Positions 56,004 to 64,000 of a stretch of 64,000 nucleotides of DNA are shown here, piece after piece. Made by a program: the position numbers and the translations under genes. Position 1 is the first letter of the stretch; every line of letters begins with the position of its first letter. Source of the DNA: Corynebacterium caspium DSM 44850 (GTDB lineage: Bacteria > Actinomycetota > Actinomycetes > Mycobacteriales > Mycobacteriaceae); assembly GCF_030440555.1 (NCBI RefSeq), contig NZ_CP047118.1, positions 682,001 to 746,000 of the forward strand, in the 5' to 3' direction. The notes under the pieces are model-generated. The model was not told the DNA's origin. It worked only from the letters and a program-made list of their open reading frames with translations, and ran no database searches.

Positions 56004-56060
56004 TCTAGAGGCCTTTAGGGTTAACAGCCCTTCTCGCCTCTAGATCAAAATTTAGAGGAG
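56004..56060 (+). promoter_or_regulatory. infB leader hairpin with alternative SD pairing
   Basis: TCTAGAGGC (56004-56012) pairs perfectly with GCCTCTAGA (56036-56044), with an inner AGGG/CCCT pair. The CCTCTA of the 3' arm (56037-56042) can instead pair with TAGAGG of the infB Shine-Dalgarno region (56053-56058). The two foldings exclude each other. Confidence 0.5.
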
Positions 56061-56064
56061 AGAA

Positions 56065-58992
56065 GTGCCCGGAAAACTCCGTGTACACGAGCTTGCAAAA
56101 CAGCTCGGTATTACCAGCAAAGAATTGCTCGTTACTTTAGAAGAACAAGGCGAGTTCGTTAAAACGGCTTCGTCTACCGTACAGCCGCCAGTAGTTCGCA
56201 AGATGCGTGCTTATTATGAGTCCAAAAATGGGCCAGCAGAAGCTGTCGAGGAAACCAAGGCCGCAACTCCAGCTAAACCTGGCGCTAAACCAGCTGCTAA
56301 GCCTGCACCCGCTAAACCCGCAGCTGTGAAGCCTGCAGCAACCAAGAGCACCCCTGTTCCTGCTGCAAATCCGGCTAAGCCTGCTGCTAAAAATAGTCCC
56401 AAGCCTGGTACTAAGCCGGCTCCGGCTAAACCAGCTGCCGCTAAACCTGCTGCCGCAAAGCCTGCTGCGGCTAAACCTGCAACTAAGCCAGCCGCTGCTA
56501 AGCCGGCCGCTACGCCTGCTGCAGCAGCGAAAACTAGCGAAAAATCAGCCCCCAAGGTCAAACCAGGGGCACCAACCCCGAACCCGACCTCGGCAACAGC
56601 ACCAACACCAACGCCTGCACCGGCACCGCGTCCAGCTGCCTCAAAGCCTGGGCCAAAGCCTGGAGCCCGTGCTCCGCGAGTAGCTAATAATCCTTTCTCA
56701 AGTGGTTCTTCACCACGCCCCGGTGGGCCACGTCCCAGCGCTATGCCACGTCCTGGTGGCAGTGCTGGTCGACCACGCCCTGGTCAAGCTGCTCCAGGTG
56801 CCGCTGCTAGCGCCGGTGGCGCTCGCCCTGCACCAGGTGGACGTCGTCCTTCGCCGTCTGCAATGCCTGCAGCCCAGCATCCCAGCCCTGGTCAAATGCC
56901 GCAGAAATCTGCTGCCTCTGGTCGTCCTGGTCGTGGCCGTGGGGGCCAAGGCAGTGGCGGTAATCGTCCTGGCGCAGGTGGCGCCGGTGGCGGAGCTGGT
57001 GCAACCGGCGGCGGCACTCAAGGCGGCGGCGGTTTCCGCGGCGCTCGCGGTGGTCGTCGTGGCGGCACTGCTGGTGCTTTCGGACGTCCCGGTGGCGCAC
57101 CGCGTCGCGGCCGTAAATCGAAGCGTCAAAAGCGTAATGAATATGAGGCAATGAAGGCACCGAAGCTAATCGGTGGCGTGCACTTGCCTGATGGTCAAGG
57201 CCAGACCTTGCGTTTGCGTCGTGGCGCTTCGCTTGCTGACTTCGCAGAGAAGATCGGCACCGATGCATCGTCGTTAGTGCAGGCACTATTTAACCTTGGT
57301 GAAATGGTTACTGCTACCGCTTCGGTATCGCAGGAAACTTTGCAGCTACTCGGTGTAGAAATGAACTACAACGTAGAGCTCGTTTCCCCCGAGGACGAAG
57401 ATCGCGAATTGCTAGAATCCTTTGATCTGCAATTCGGTGAAGACGAAGGTACTGAAGCAGATCTTGCTAAGCGTCCGCCAGTGGTTACCGTTATGGGCCA
57501 CGTGGACCACGGTAAAACCCGTCTTTTGGACTCTATCCGTAAGGCAAATGAAGGCCAGTCAGAAGCCGGCGGTATTACCCAGGGCATTGGTGCATACCAG
57601 GTCAAGGTTAATGTCGATGGTAATGATCGCAAGATTACCTTCCTAGATACCCCTGGTCACGAAGCCTTCACGGCTATGCGTGCCCGTGGTGCATCTTCTA
57701 CCGATATTGCCGTTCTAGTTGTCGCCGCAGATGACGGCGTAATGCCGCAGACTGTTGAAGCAATCAACCACGCTAAGGCTGCAAATGTGCCGATCGTGGT
57801 GGCTGTCAACAAGATTGATAAGCCAGATGCTTCCCCAGAGAAGATTCGTGGACAGCTCACCGAATACGGTTTGGTACCTGAAGAATACGGTGGCGACACC
57901 ATGTTCGTAGATATCTCCGCAAAGGAAAACGTCAATATTGACGGGCTGCTAGAAGCCGTACTGCTCACCGCAGATGCTGCCCTAGATCTCCGGGCGAATC
58001 CCGATATGGATGCCCAAGGTATCTCTATTGAATCCCACCTGGACCGTGGACGCGGCCCCGTTGCCACAGTTATTGTGCAGCGCGGTACTTTGCGCGTAGG
58101 CGATTCCATCGTGGTTGGCGATACTTATGGCCGCGTACGTCGCATGGTCGATGAGTATGGTCAAGACGTTGAAGAAGCTGGCCCGGCACGTCCGGTACAG
58201 GTCCAGGGCCTAAACGGTGTTCCTGGCGCTGGCGATAACTTGCTAGTGGTTGAAGATGATCGCTTGGCTCGTCAGATTGCAAACCAACGTGATGCACGTC
58301 GTCGTTCCGCTGCAGCTGCCCGCAAGCGCAAGCGCGTATCCCTTGAGAATCTCGATGAGGTTCTAAAGGAACAGTCCACCCTCAATATCATCCTTAAGGG
58401 CGATAATGCAGGTTCTGTGGAAGCTCTTGAAGATGCGCTGCTGGCTCTGGAAATTGTCGATAATGAAGTTGAAGTCAATATTATTGACCGCGGTGTGGGT
58501 GCAGTTACCCAGACCAACGTTAACTTGGCTGCTGCTTCAGATGCTCTCATCATTGCCTTTAATGTTCGTGCCGAAGGCAAGGCCACTGAAGAAGCTAATG
58601 CTGAAGGCGTAGAGATTCGTTACTACACCATCATCTACCAGGCAATCGAAGAGGTTGAGTCGGCCATGAAGGGCATGCTCAAGCCAATTTATGAAGAACG
58701 CTCCATCGGTACCGCCGAGATTCGGGCAATCTTCAAAGCCTCTTCCGTTGGTCTTATCGCCGGCTGTATGGTACAAAGTGGCAAATTGCGCCGCAATGCC
58801 AAGGCTCGTTTGATTCGTGATGGCAATGTCATCACCGAAGAAACCACGATTACCTCATTGCGTCGCGAAAAAGATGACGTCACTGAAGTAACCGCTGGCT
58901 ACGAGTGTGGTGCAGTGCTTTCCTATCCCAATATCGAAGTAGGCGATGAGATCCATGCCTATGAGATGGTAGAAGTACCGCGCGATAAATAA
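56065..58992 (+). CDS. infB: translation initiation factor IF-2
   Basis: IF-2 places fMet-tRNA on the 30S subunit and drives subunit joining. It is 975 residues. The N-terminal domain starts [22 protein letters not shown]. Residues 60-360 are low complexity: first Ala/Lys/Pro-rich (many AKPA units), then Gly/Arg/Pro-rich, as in actinobacterial IF-2. The G domain has GHVDHGKT near 478-485, DTPGHEAF near 528 and NKIDKPD near 582. The start is a GTG behind GAGGAGAG. Confidence 0.97.
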   Translation: MPGKLRVHELAKQLGITSKELLVTLEEQGEFVKTASSTVQPPVVRKMRAYYESKNGPAEAVEETKAATPAKPGAKPAAKPAPAKPAAVKPAATKSTPVPAANPAKPAAKNSPKPGTKPAPAKPAAAKPAAAKPAAAKPATKPAAAKPAATPAAAAKTSEKSAPKVKPGAPTPNPTSATAPTPTPAPAPRPAASKPGPKPGARAPRVANNPFSSGSSPRPGGPRPSAMPRPGGSAGRPRPGQAAPGAAASAGGARPAPGGRRPSPSAMPAAQHPSPGQMPQKSAASGRPGRGRGGQGSGGNRPGAGGAGGGAGATGGGTQGGGGFRGARGGRRGGTAGAFGRPGGAPRRGRKSKRQKRNEYEAMKAPKLIGGVHLPDGQGQTLRLRRGASLADFAEKIGTDASSLVQALFNLGEMVTATASVSQETLQLLGVEMNYNVELVSPEDEDRELLESFDLQFGEDEGTEADLAKRPPVVTVMGHVDHGKTRLLDSIRKANEGQSEAGGITQGIGAYQVKVNVDGNDRKITFLDTPGHEAFTAMRARGASSTDIAVLVVAADDGVMPQTVEAINHAKAANVPIVVAVNKIDKPDASPEKIRGQLTEYGLVPEEYGGDTMFVDISAKENVNIDGLLEAVLLTADAALDLRANPDMDAQGISIESHLDRGRGPVATVIVQRGTLRVGDSIVVGDTYGRVRRMVDEYGQDVEEAGPARPVQVQGLNGVPGAGDNLLVVEDDRLARQIANQRDARRRSAAAARKRKRVSLENLDEVLKEQSTLNIILKGDNAGSVEALEDALLALEIVDNEVEVNIIDRGVGAVTQTNVNLAAASDALIIAFNVRAEGKATEEANAEGVEIRYYTIIYQAIEEVESAMKGMLKPIYEERSIGTAEIRAIFKASSVGLIAGCMVQSGKLRRNAKARLIRDGNVITEETTITSLRREKDDVTEVTAGYECGAVLSYPNIEVGDEIHAYEMVEVPRDK

Positions 58993-59043
58993 GCTCTGAT
59001 TACTAGTGCTATAACTTAAGCACTAGTTAATTGAGGCAAGTTC

Positions 59044-59102
59044 TTAGAGCCCCGCCAGCCTGCATATAGTATGCAGCACCTGGTGGGGCTCTAACTTTTT
59101 AA
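59044..59102 (+). terminator. terminator between infB and rbfA
   Basis: TTAGAGCCCC (59044-59053) pairs perfectly with GGGGCTCTAA (59085-59094), with inner CCAG/CTGG and CTGCAT/ATGCAG pairs, then CTTTTT. It closes the rimP-infB operon. Confidence 0.9.
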
Positions 59103-59204
59103 TAGCCTCGCAAACTGTCAATTAGACGCCAATGCGTATACTTACCGAAGTAGTACAAAAGATTTTTAAGCAGTATTAATCTAAATACTGGAAAGGGGCT
59201 CATA

Positions 59205-59633
59205 ATGGCCGATAATGCCCGCGCAGGCCGCATGGCCAAACGGATTCTCACGTTAGTAGCAACAGCACTGGAACGTGATATCAAAGATCCCCGCCTAGAG
59301 ACCATCACTGTCACCGATTCCCGCATGACCGGGGATCTCCACGATGCCACCATTTTCTACACCGTACGTGGCAAAAATATTGACGATAGGCCTGACTACA
59401 AACAGGCAGCCCTAGCTTTAGAAAGCGCCAAAGGGCAGCTACGCCGCATCGTCGGTGCAGATCTAAACGTACGTTTTACCCCTACTTTAAGTTTCGAATT
59501 GGACTCAGTTCCAGAAGCCTCTGCGAATATGGAAGCTTTGCTAGAAATTGCTCGCAAACGCGATGCCGAACTAGCCGAACTGCGTAAAAACGCGAAACCA
59601 GCCGGCGATCCCAACCCCTATAAGGCCGACTAG
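59205..59633 (+). CDS. rbfA: ribosome-binding factor A
   Basis: RbfA binds the 5' helix of 16S rRNA during 30S maturation. It is 142 residues with a KH-like fold: [22 protein letters not shown] near 11-32 and the conserved [19 protein letters not shown] near 87-105. The Shine-Dalgarno AAAGGGG precedes the ATG. Its stop codon overlaps the next start by one base (TAG/GTG at 59631-59635), so the two genes form an operon separate from infB. Confidence 0.95.
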   Translation: MADNARAGRMAKRILTLVATALERDIKDPRLETITVTDSRMTGDLHDATIFYTVRGKNIDDRPDYKQAALALESAKGQLRRIVGADLNVRFTPTLSFELDSVPEASANMEALLEIARKRDAELAELRKNAKPAGDPNPYKAD

Positions 59634-60634
59634 TGGGCAGCACCCCAGCCGTTTCTGCACTAGTGGATTTGGAAACCATTGGCAGTGTTTTCCAAGCTGC
59701 AAATACCATTGCGGTGATCGGACATATTCGTCCTGATGCCGATGCTATCGGTTCCATAGCAGCTGTAGTTTCTGGTGCCCGTTTCCTTGGCAAAGAAGCA
59801 AATGGTTATATCGGCCAGCGCACTGCCATAGCTGAAAACCTGTTGACCATTCCTGGGGCTGCGGAAATTGAAATAGTAGAGCAATTTCCTAAAGAGCCAG
59901 ATCTAATAGTGGTGGTTGACTGTGGAGATGCCGGAAGAGTAGGGCGCCTGGGGCCTGAGTTAGAGAAATATCGTCATAAAGTAGCGGTTTTAGATCATCA
60001 CAGTTCAAACTCTGGGTTTGGAGCTTGGAATTATATAGATGTGGCAGCTGAATCAACCACCGTTATAGTTTCCCAATTGCTCAAATACCTAAAAGTGCCG
60101 CTCACTACAGCTATTGCCCATCAACTTTATGCTGGCCTGGTTACTGATACTGGCAGTTTTCGGTGGGGTAGTAGTTATATGCACGAAATGGCGATATCGC
60201 TGATGCAATACGGCATTGATATCCGTCAAATTGCAAGCGATTTAATTTCAGGTGTGAGCGCAAGTGATCTAAATATTATTGGGGAGATACTACAAAAGGC
60301 AGAAATTTTGCCGATAGTTGACTACCCAATCGTTTTTCTAACTATTAAAAACTCGCTATATACACAGCTATCAGACTCAGCTATAGAAACCATTGTTGAT
60401 TTTGGCAGTTCGGTGCAGGGAACCGAAATTGGGGTAGTGCTAAAAGAAGTTAAACCAGCGCGGTGGTCAGTTTCACTACGAAGCAGTAGCTGCGATATTG
60501 CGCAATTAGCCGAAATAATGGGCGGCGGAGGACACCGCGCTGCCGCCGCTTTTATTGCTACCGGAACTGCGCAAGAAGTACGTACACGGCTTCAGATGGG
60601 CTTAGAAAATTGGTTGACAGGAGACCTACAATAG
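59633..60634 (+). CDS. DHH/DHHA1 phosphodiesterase (NrnA/CnpB-like)
   Basis: A 333-residue DHH-family phosphoesterase. The motifs are GHIRPDADAIGS (about 31-42), VVDCGDAGR (about 93-101), LDHHSSNS (about 121-128, the DHH motif) and the C-terminal DHHA1 motif GGGGHRAAA (about 300-308). The family degrades short oligonucleotides, pAp or cyclic-di-AMP; the mycobacterial gene in the same position (between rbfA and dinF) encodes the cyclic-di-AMP/nanoRNA phosphodiesterase CnpB. Which substrate applies here is inference. The GTG start overlaps the rbfA stop. Confidence 0.92.
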   Translation: MGSTPAVSALVDLETIGSVFQAANTIAVIGHIRPDADAIGSIAAVVSGARFLGKEANGYIGQRTAIAENLLTIPGAAEIEIVEQFPKEPDLIVVVDCGDAGRVGRLGPELEKYRHKVAVLDHHSSNSGFGAWNYIDVAAESTTVIVSQLLKYLKVPLTTAIAHQLYAGLVTDTGSFRWGSSYMHEMAISLMQYGIDIRQIASDLISGVSASDLNIIGEILQKAEILPIVDYPIVFLTIKNSLYTQLSDSAIETIVDFGSSVQGTEIGVVLKEVKPARWSVSLRSSSCDIAQLAEIMGGGGHRAAAAFIATGTAQEVRTRLQMGLENWLTGDLQ

Positions 60635-60636
60635 AT

Positions 60637-61935
60637 ATGTCGACCGAGGTATCCGCGCGCAAGATTTTTTCCTTGGCTGGGCCGGCATTGGGAGTACTAG
60701 CAGCCTCTCCGCTATATCTGCTCCTAGATACCGCGGTGGTAGGAAGGCTTGGAGGTTTCGAATTAGCTGCTCTAGGTGCAGGTACCACCATTCATTCCAT
60801 GGTTACCTCTCAATTAACTTTCCTAATTTATGGCACCACAGCGCGCGCCTCGCGTCTCTATGGGCAAGGTAAACGTGATGCTGCAGTGGCTGAAGGGGTG
60901 CAATCCACCTGGGTGGGAATCACCGTCGGTTTAGGCTTAATGGCCATAATGATGCTTGGGGCCCCAAGCTTTGCCCAATGGTTAACCGGAGATCCAATAG
61001 TTGCTGCTGAAACCGCCAAATGGTTAAGAGTTGCAGCTATTGCAATCCCCCTAACATTGACCATTATGGCAGGTAATGGCTGGTTAAGAGGGGTACAAGA
61101 TACCCGATCTCCCTTGCTTTATACCCTTGCCGGGGTAATTCCTATGGCCATATTAGTTCCCCTTTTAGTACAGCATATGGGTTTGGTGGGATCCGCAGTG
61201 GCCAATGTGTTGGGAATGGGGATTGTGAGCTGCTGCTTTCTTATTAGATTATTTAAAGAGCACCGCGGTTCCTGGCGTCCGCGTAAAGATGTAATTATTA
61301 ATCAATTACAAATGGGTCGAGATCTAATAGTTCGCTCGCTTTCTTTCCAAGTAGCCTTCCTCTCAGCAGCAGCAGTAGCCGCACGTTTTGGCACTTCCTC
61401 TTTGGCAGCCCACCAAGTACTGCTGCAATTATGGAATTTCCTCAGCATGGTTCTAGATTCCCTCGCGATTGCTGCACAAACCCTAACCGGAGCTGCTTTA
61501 GGCGGTGGCTCAATTTTGGTCGCGCGCGCTGTCGGACTAAAAGTCACCCGATATTCCACGATCTTTGCAGCTGGTTTAGCGGTGATCCTGGCCTTAGGTA
61601 GCCCCTTTATTCCACATATTTTCACCACTGATGCAGGCGTTTTAGAAACCATTGCTGGCCCGTGGTGGCTCCTGGTGGGCTTAGTCGTTTTAGGCGGCGT
61701 AGTCTTTGCCCTCGATGGGGTCTTGCTAGGTGCTGGCGATGCCGCATATTTAAGAAATAGCACTATAGCTGCCGTAGTTTGCGGTTTCCTGCCTGGAGTG
61801 TGGATAGCTTATGTTCTCAAAGCCGGATTAACTGGCGTATGGTGCGGATTAGTGGCCTTTCTATTTGCCCGTTTAGTATTTGTAAGCTGGCGCTTCCATT
61901 CCATGCGCTGGGCTAAAATTAGCGATGCAGATTAG
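60637..61935 (+). CDS. dinF: MATE family efflux protein (DinF-like)
   Basis: A 432-residue multidrug and toxin extrusion protein with about twelve membrane segments; MATE pumps export cationic drugs using sodium or protons. The N-terminal block FSLAGPALGVLAASPLYLLLDTAVVGRLG is family-typical, with the second half repeating the pattern from about 235. The ATG at 60637 lies just after the stop of the DHH gene; AGGAG at 60618-60622 is a rather distant Shine-Dalgarno. Order rbfA-nrnA-dinF is shared with mycobacteria. Confidence 0.9.
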   Translation: MSTEVSARKIFSLAGPALGVLAASPLYLLLDTAVVGRLGGFELAALGAGTTIHSMVTSQLTFLIYGTTARASRLYGQGKRDAAVAEGVQSTWVGITVGLGLMAIMMLGAPSFAQWLTGDPIVAAETAKWLRVAAIAIPLTLTIMAGNGWLRGVQDTRSPLLYTLAGVIPMAILVPLLVQHMGLVGSAVANVLGMGIVSCCFLIRLFKEHRGSWRPRKDVIINQLQMGRDLIVRSLSFQVAFLSAAAVAARFGTSSLAAHQVLLQLWNFLSMVLDSLAIAAQTLTGAALGGGSILVARAVGLKVTRYSTIFAAGLAVILALGSPFIPHIFTTDAGVLETIAGPWWLLVGLVVLGGVVFALDGVLLGAGDAAYLRNSTIAAVVCGFLPGVWIAYVLKAGLTGVWCGLVAFLFARLVFVSWRFHSMRWAKISDAD

Positions 61936-61940
61936 AAATA

Positions 61941-62774
61941 ATGAATACCGCAGCTAAAGTTCCACGTCGATTGTGGGCAGTGGCAGATTTACACGCTGCT
62001 ATTAAACCGAATCGAGAAAGGTTGGCAGAACTAAGGCCTCCTAATCCTCGAGATTGGCTCATAGTAGCCGGCGATGTTGCAGAGCGAACTGAACGCGTCA
62101 TCGATGTTTTAGAACGCTTAGCAAGACGCTATGAACAAGTGATCTGGGTTCCTGGGAATCATGAGCTTTTTAGCCGCAGTACAGATACTTGCCAAGGCCG
62201 GGATAAATATCAAGAGCTAGTAGATGCCTGCCGGCGCATCGGGGTACTTAGCCCTGAAGATTCATATGCTGTATTTGGTGGGGTAACTATTGTTCCACTA
62301 TTTACTCTTTATGATTACAGCTTTCGGATTGCTGGATTAAGCGTGGAAGATGCGCTAGAACAAGCTCGTAATAAAGGGGTGGTAATGACCGATGAAGTTG
62401 CCATTGCCCCCTTTGTAGATATTCGGGCCTGGTGTTGGGATCGTTTAACTTATTCAATCCGAAGATTATCTAAAATTAGTGGTCCAACTATTCTCATAAA
62501 TCATTGGCCTTTAGTACAAGAACCTACTATGTCTTTGCGCTATTCAGAATTAGCCCTTTGGTGCGGTACCCGGCACACTCGCAGCTGGCCGGTGCGATAT
62601 GAAGCTCTTAAAGTAATTTATGGGCATCTACATATGCCGCGTCGCTTAGTGATAGATGGAATCGAACATATTGATACTTCATTGGGATATCCTCGGGAGT
62701 GGCGAAATCGTAGTAACCACCAACCTTGGCCTTATCCGGTCTTAGAGATTGGAGCAGATGGCCATGCTAGATAG
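61941..62774 (+). CDS. pptH: metallophosphoesterase, PptH-like
   Basis: A 277-residue calcineurin-like metallophosphoesterase. Metal-binding motifs in order: ADLHAA (about 15-20), GDVAERTE (about 44-51), GNHELF (about 72-77), a late HW in LINHWPL and GHLHMPRR. The gene overlaps the phosphopantetheinyl transferase gene by 11 bases; in M. tuberculosis the same neighbour of pptT is pptH, a hydrolase that removes phosphopantetheine from carrier proteins. Assignment of that activity rests on context. It begins five bases after the MATE stop. Confidence 0.82.
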   Translation: MNTAAKVPRRLWAVADLHAAIKPNRERLAELRPPNPRDWLIVAGDVAERTERVIDVLERLARRYEQVIWVPGNHELFSRSTDTCQGRDKYQELVDACRRIGVLSPEDSYAVFGGVTIVPLFTLYDYSFRIAGLSVEDALEQARNKGVVMTDEVAIAPFVDIRAWCWDRLTYSIRRLSKISGPTILINHWPLVQEPTMSLRYSELALWCGTRHTRSWPVRYEALKVIYGHLHMPRRLVIDGIEHIDTSLGYPREWRNRSNHQPWPYPVLEIGADGHAR

Positions 62775-63462
62775 CTCATTTTTTCCTGCTAATGCCGCGT
62801 TTTGTTCTCTGCGCACGGTAGCTAATCCCGAACCAGATGAGCTCAATTTGGATAATTACCGCTCCTTGCACCCTTTAGAGCAAGCGATAGTGCGCCATTC
62901 CGTACCGCGGCGTAAGGCTGAATTTGGTGATGCGCGCTGGTGTGCACACCAAGCTCTCAAAGAATTAGGCCAAACTGAGTATCAACCTATTTTGCGCGGA
63001 CCTCGAGGAATGCCGCTGTGGCCTGCAGGCTTTACGGGCTCAATGACCCATACTGAGGGCTTTCGGGCAGCCGTTGTATGTCCTACTACCTCAGTTGCCT
63101 CAATTGGTTTAGATGCGGAACCAAATGAGCCTTTGCCAGTGGAATTAGTAGATTCGATTGCCAGACCTGGGGAGAAAGCGCAATTAGAAAGAATGTGTCA
63201 AGAAGGCATTCCTTATCCAGAACGTTTACTCTTTTGTGCTAAAGAGGCCACCTATAAGGCCTGGTTTCCTTTAACCCAAACCTGGTTAGGTTTTGAGGAT
63301 GCGGAAATAGATTTACGCTGTGATGGCACCTTAATTTCCTATATTTTAGCTCGACCTACACCAGTGCCTTTTATCTCTGGAAACTGGGCTATTCGCGATG
63401 GTTATATAATTGCCACCACTACTGTGGAAAAAGTGCTTTCACCCAGTTATTTGCCGCTTTAA
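62764..63462 (+). CDS. pptT: 4'-phosphopantetheinyl transferase (PptT/EntD-type)
   Basis: A 232-residue Sfp/EntD-type transferase that puts phosphopantetheine on acyl and peptidyl carrier proteins, needed in Corynebacteriales for mycolate synthesis (FAS-I, Pks13). Motifs are GSMTHTEGFRAAVV (about 93-106), SIGLDAEPNEPLP (about 114-126) and FCAKEATYKAWFPL (about 158-171), holding the Mg ligands Asp, Glu and Glu. ATG 62764 is 9 bases after GGAG; two other starts upstream are possible. It overlaps the phosphoesterase gene and converges on truB. Confidence 0.9.
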   Translation: MLDSSFFPANAAFCSLRTVANPEPDELNLDNYRSLHPLEQAIVRHSVPRRKAEFGDARWCAHQALKELGQTEYQPILRGPRGMPLWPAGFTGSMTHTEGFRAAVVCPTTSVASIGLDAEPNEPLPVELVDSIARPGEKAQLERMCQEGIPYPERLLFCAKEATYKAWFPLTQTWLGFEDAEIDLRCDGTLISYILARPTPVPFISGNWAIRDGYIIATTTVEKVLSPSYLPL

Positions 63463-63467
63463 GCTGG

Positions 63468-63496
63468 CTTTATAAAAGATATTATCCTTTATAAAG
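63468..63496. terminator. AT-rich inverted repeat between pptT and truB
   Basis: CTTTATAAA (63468-63476) pairs perfectly with TTTATAAAG (63488-63496) with an inner GAT/ATC pair. It lies between convergent genes and overlaps the truB stop region. The stem is AT-only apart from its ends, so termination may be weak. Confidence 0.5.
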
Positions 63497-64000
63497 TTGA
63501 GGGTCTGGCCACAAAAATAGTAGCTAAACGTTTGCCCTTTTCCTGAATTAAGGCAATGGCGTGGCCAGCTGGGTCGACAGCAGCATAAACTCCGTGCAGA
63601 CCCCGTGGTTCCAGCCATTTGCCCATAGCTAAATCTGCGCCTTCACTAGCGCTAACTTCTAATACGGGGAAGCATCTTATAAGCGCTTCATCCAGGCTCA
63701 AAGAAAGCTGCGGATTTTCTTTTAGCTGCGCTAAAGTTAGCGCTTCCCTGCTATTAAAATCACCAAGTTTAGTTCTACGCAAGGCCGTTAGATGCCCGCC
63801 TACTCCTAAAGCTTCCCCTAAATCTCTAGCTAGTGCCCGAATATAAGTGCCAGAGGAACAATCTACCTCGACTTTAAGATCAATCCAGCCAGCGCTTAAA
63901 TCAGAATCAATGCTTAAAACCTCAAAGCGACTAACAGTTACTGGCCGGGCAGGAATATCTACTTTTTCACCTAAACGCACTAACTCGTGGGCGCGTTTAC
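63489..64000 (-). CDS. truB: tRNA pseudouridine-55 synthase TruB, C-terminal part
   Basis: TruB makes pseudouridine 55 in the T-loop of tRNAs. Only the C-terminal part is in the window; the frame is open to the edge (reading KRAHELVRLGEKV before the internal GTG at 63980), so the N-terminal catalytic Asp lies outside. Visible are VDCSSGTYIRALARDLGEALGVGGHLTALRRT, the conserved TruB core, and a C-terminal PUA-like domain from about 63720 downward. In mycobacteria truB also lies next to pptT. Confidence 0.94.
   Translation of the reverse strand, partial: KRAHELVRLGEKVDIPARPVTVSRFEVLSIDSDLSAGWIDLKVEVDCSSGTYIRALARDLGEALGVGGHLTALRRTKLGDFNSREALTLAQLKENPQLSLSLDEALIRCFPVLEVSASEGADLAMGKWLEPRGLHGVYAAVDPAGHAIALIQEKGKRLATIFVARPSTL

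Noticed and set aside
56270..56540. Repeats in infB that might suggest a CRISPR or satellite array
   Set aside because: They are in-frame AKPA-type codons with variable third bases and no spacers; ordinary low-complexity coding sequence.
56214..56561. Long open frames on both strands across the infB N-terminal region (also 56702-57154 and 56807-57286)
   Set aside because: They are shadows of the Ala/Lys/Pro and Gly/Arg low-complexity coding sequence; compositions such as VAAGLAAAG or runs of Thr/Ala show no real domain.

Overview
The window reads as one continuous piece of core chromosome from a Corynebacterium, or a very close relative, with G+C of roughly half by eye, which is modest for the genus. 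The main evidence is gene content and order. A glutamate dehydrogenase, SepIVA, DUF177, RNase III and MutM run is followed by AcyP-SMC-FtsY-PII-GlnD-Ffh, then the ribosomal and tRNA-maturation genes, and the order closely follows the Mycobacterium/Corynebacterium chromosome. Mycothione reductase, a corynebacterial-type malate:quinone oxidoreductase and the Actinobacteria-restricted families DUF2469, DUF2631 and DUF4439 support this. I see no IS element, prophage, CRISPR array, rRNA or tRNA gene.

Layout: 1-5816 holds the 3' end of gdhA, a SepIVA-like coiled-coil protein, yceD(DUF177)-rnc-mutM, an alanine/glycine:cation symporter and acylphosphatase. 5843-18971 holds smc, a 1158-residue protein I cannot assign, ftsY, the PII/GlnD nitrogen-signalling pair (with no ammonium transporter gene) and ffh. 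19271-26478 holds rpsP, rimM, an unusually long trmD, tex, rplS, lepB, rnhB and DUF2469. 26676-31372 holds yraN-comM-dprA, xerC and an M23 peptidase. 31783-37501 holds rpsB, tsf, pyrH, frr, cdsA and rlmN. 37590-44808 holds a DUF2631 protein, dxr, a site-2 protease, ispG, a penicillin-binding lipoprotein and map. 44898-49256 holds mycothione reductase, a hydrolase and mqo. 49299-53822 holds yaaA, proS, a secreted membrane-anchored protein and a DUF4439 lipoprotein. 53870-61935 holds rimP-nusA-ylxR-infB, then rbfA, a DHH phosphodiesterase and a MATE exporter. 61941-64000 holds a PptH/PptT-like pair and the 3' part of truB.

The genes mostly serve translation (ribosomal proteins, EF-Ts, IF-2, RRF, ribosome maturation), SRP-dependent secretion (Ffh, FtsY, LepB), chromosome segregation and DNA processing (SMC, XerC, DprA, RNase HII, MutM), the MEP isoprenoid pathway (Dxr, IspG) and the cell envelope (CdsA, PBP, SepIVA).

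Most of the novelty is in regulatory DNA. At least 14 genes have a TANNNT -10 hexamer only 6-9 bases before the start codon, as expected for leaderless mRNAs, and two divergent pairs share tiny intergenic regions. Five perfect TTATCCACA DnaA boxes lie between 25648 and 31484, three of them within 175 bp in front of yraN-comM-dprA. There are also structured leaders before rpsP and infB and a small SD-preceded ORF before pyrH. The least explained protein-level items are the 1158-residue protein between smc and ftsY and the C-terminal extension of TrmD.
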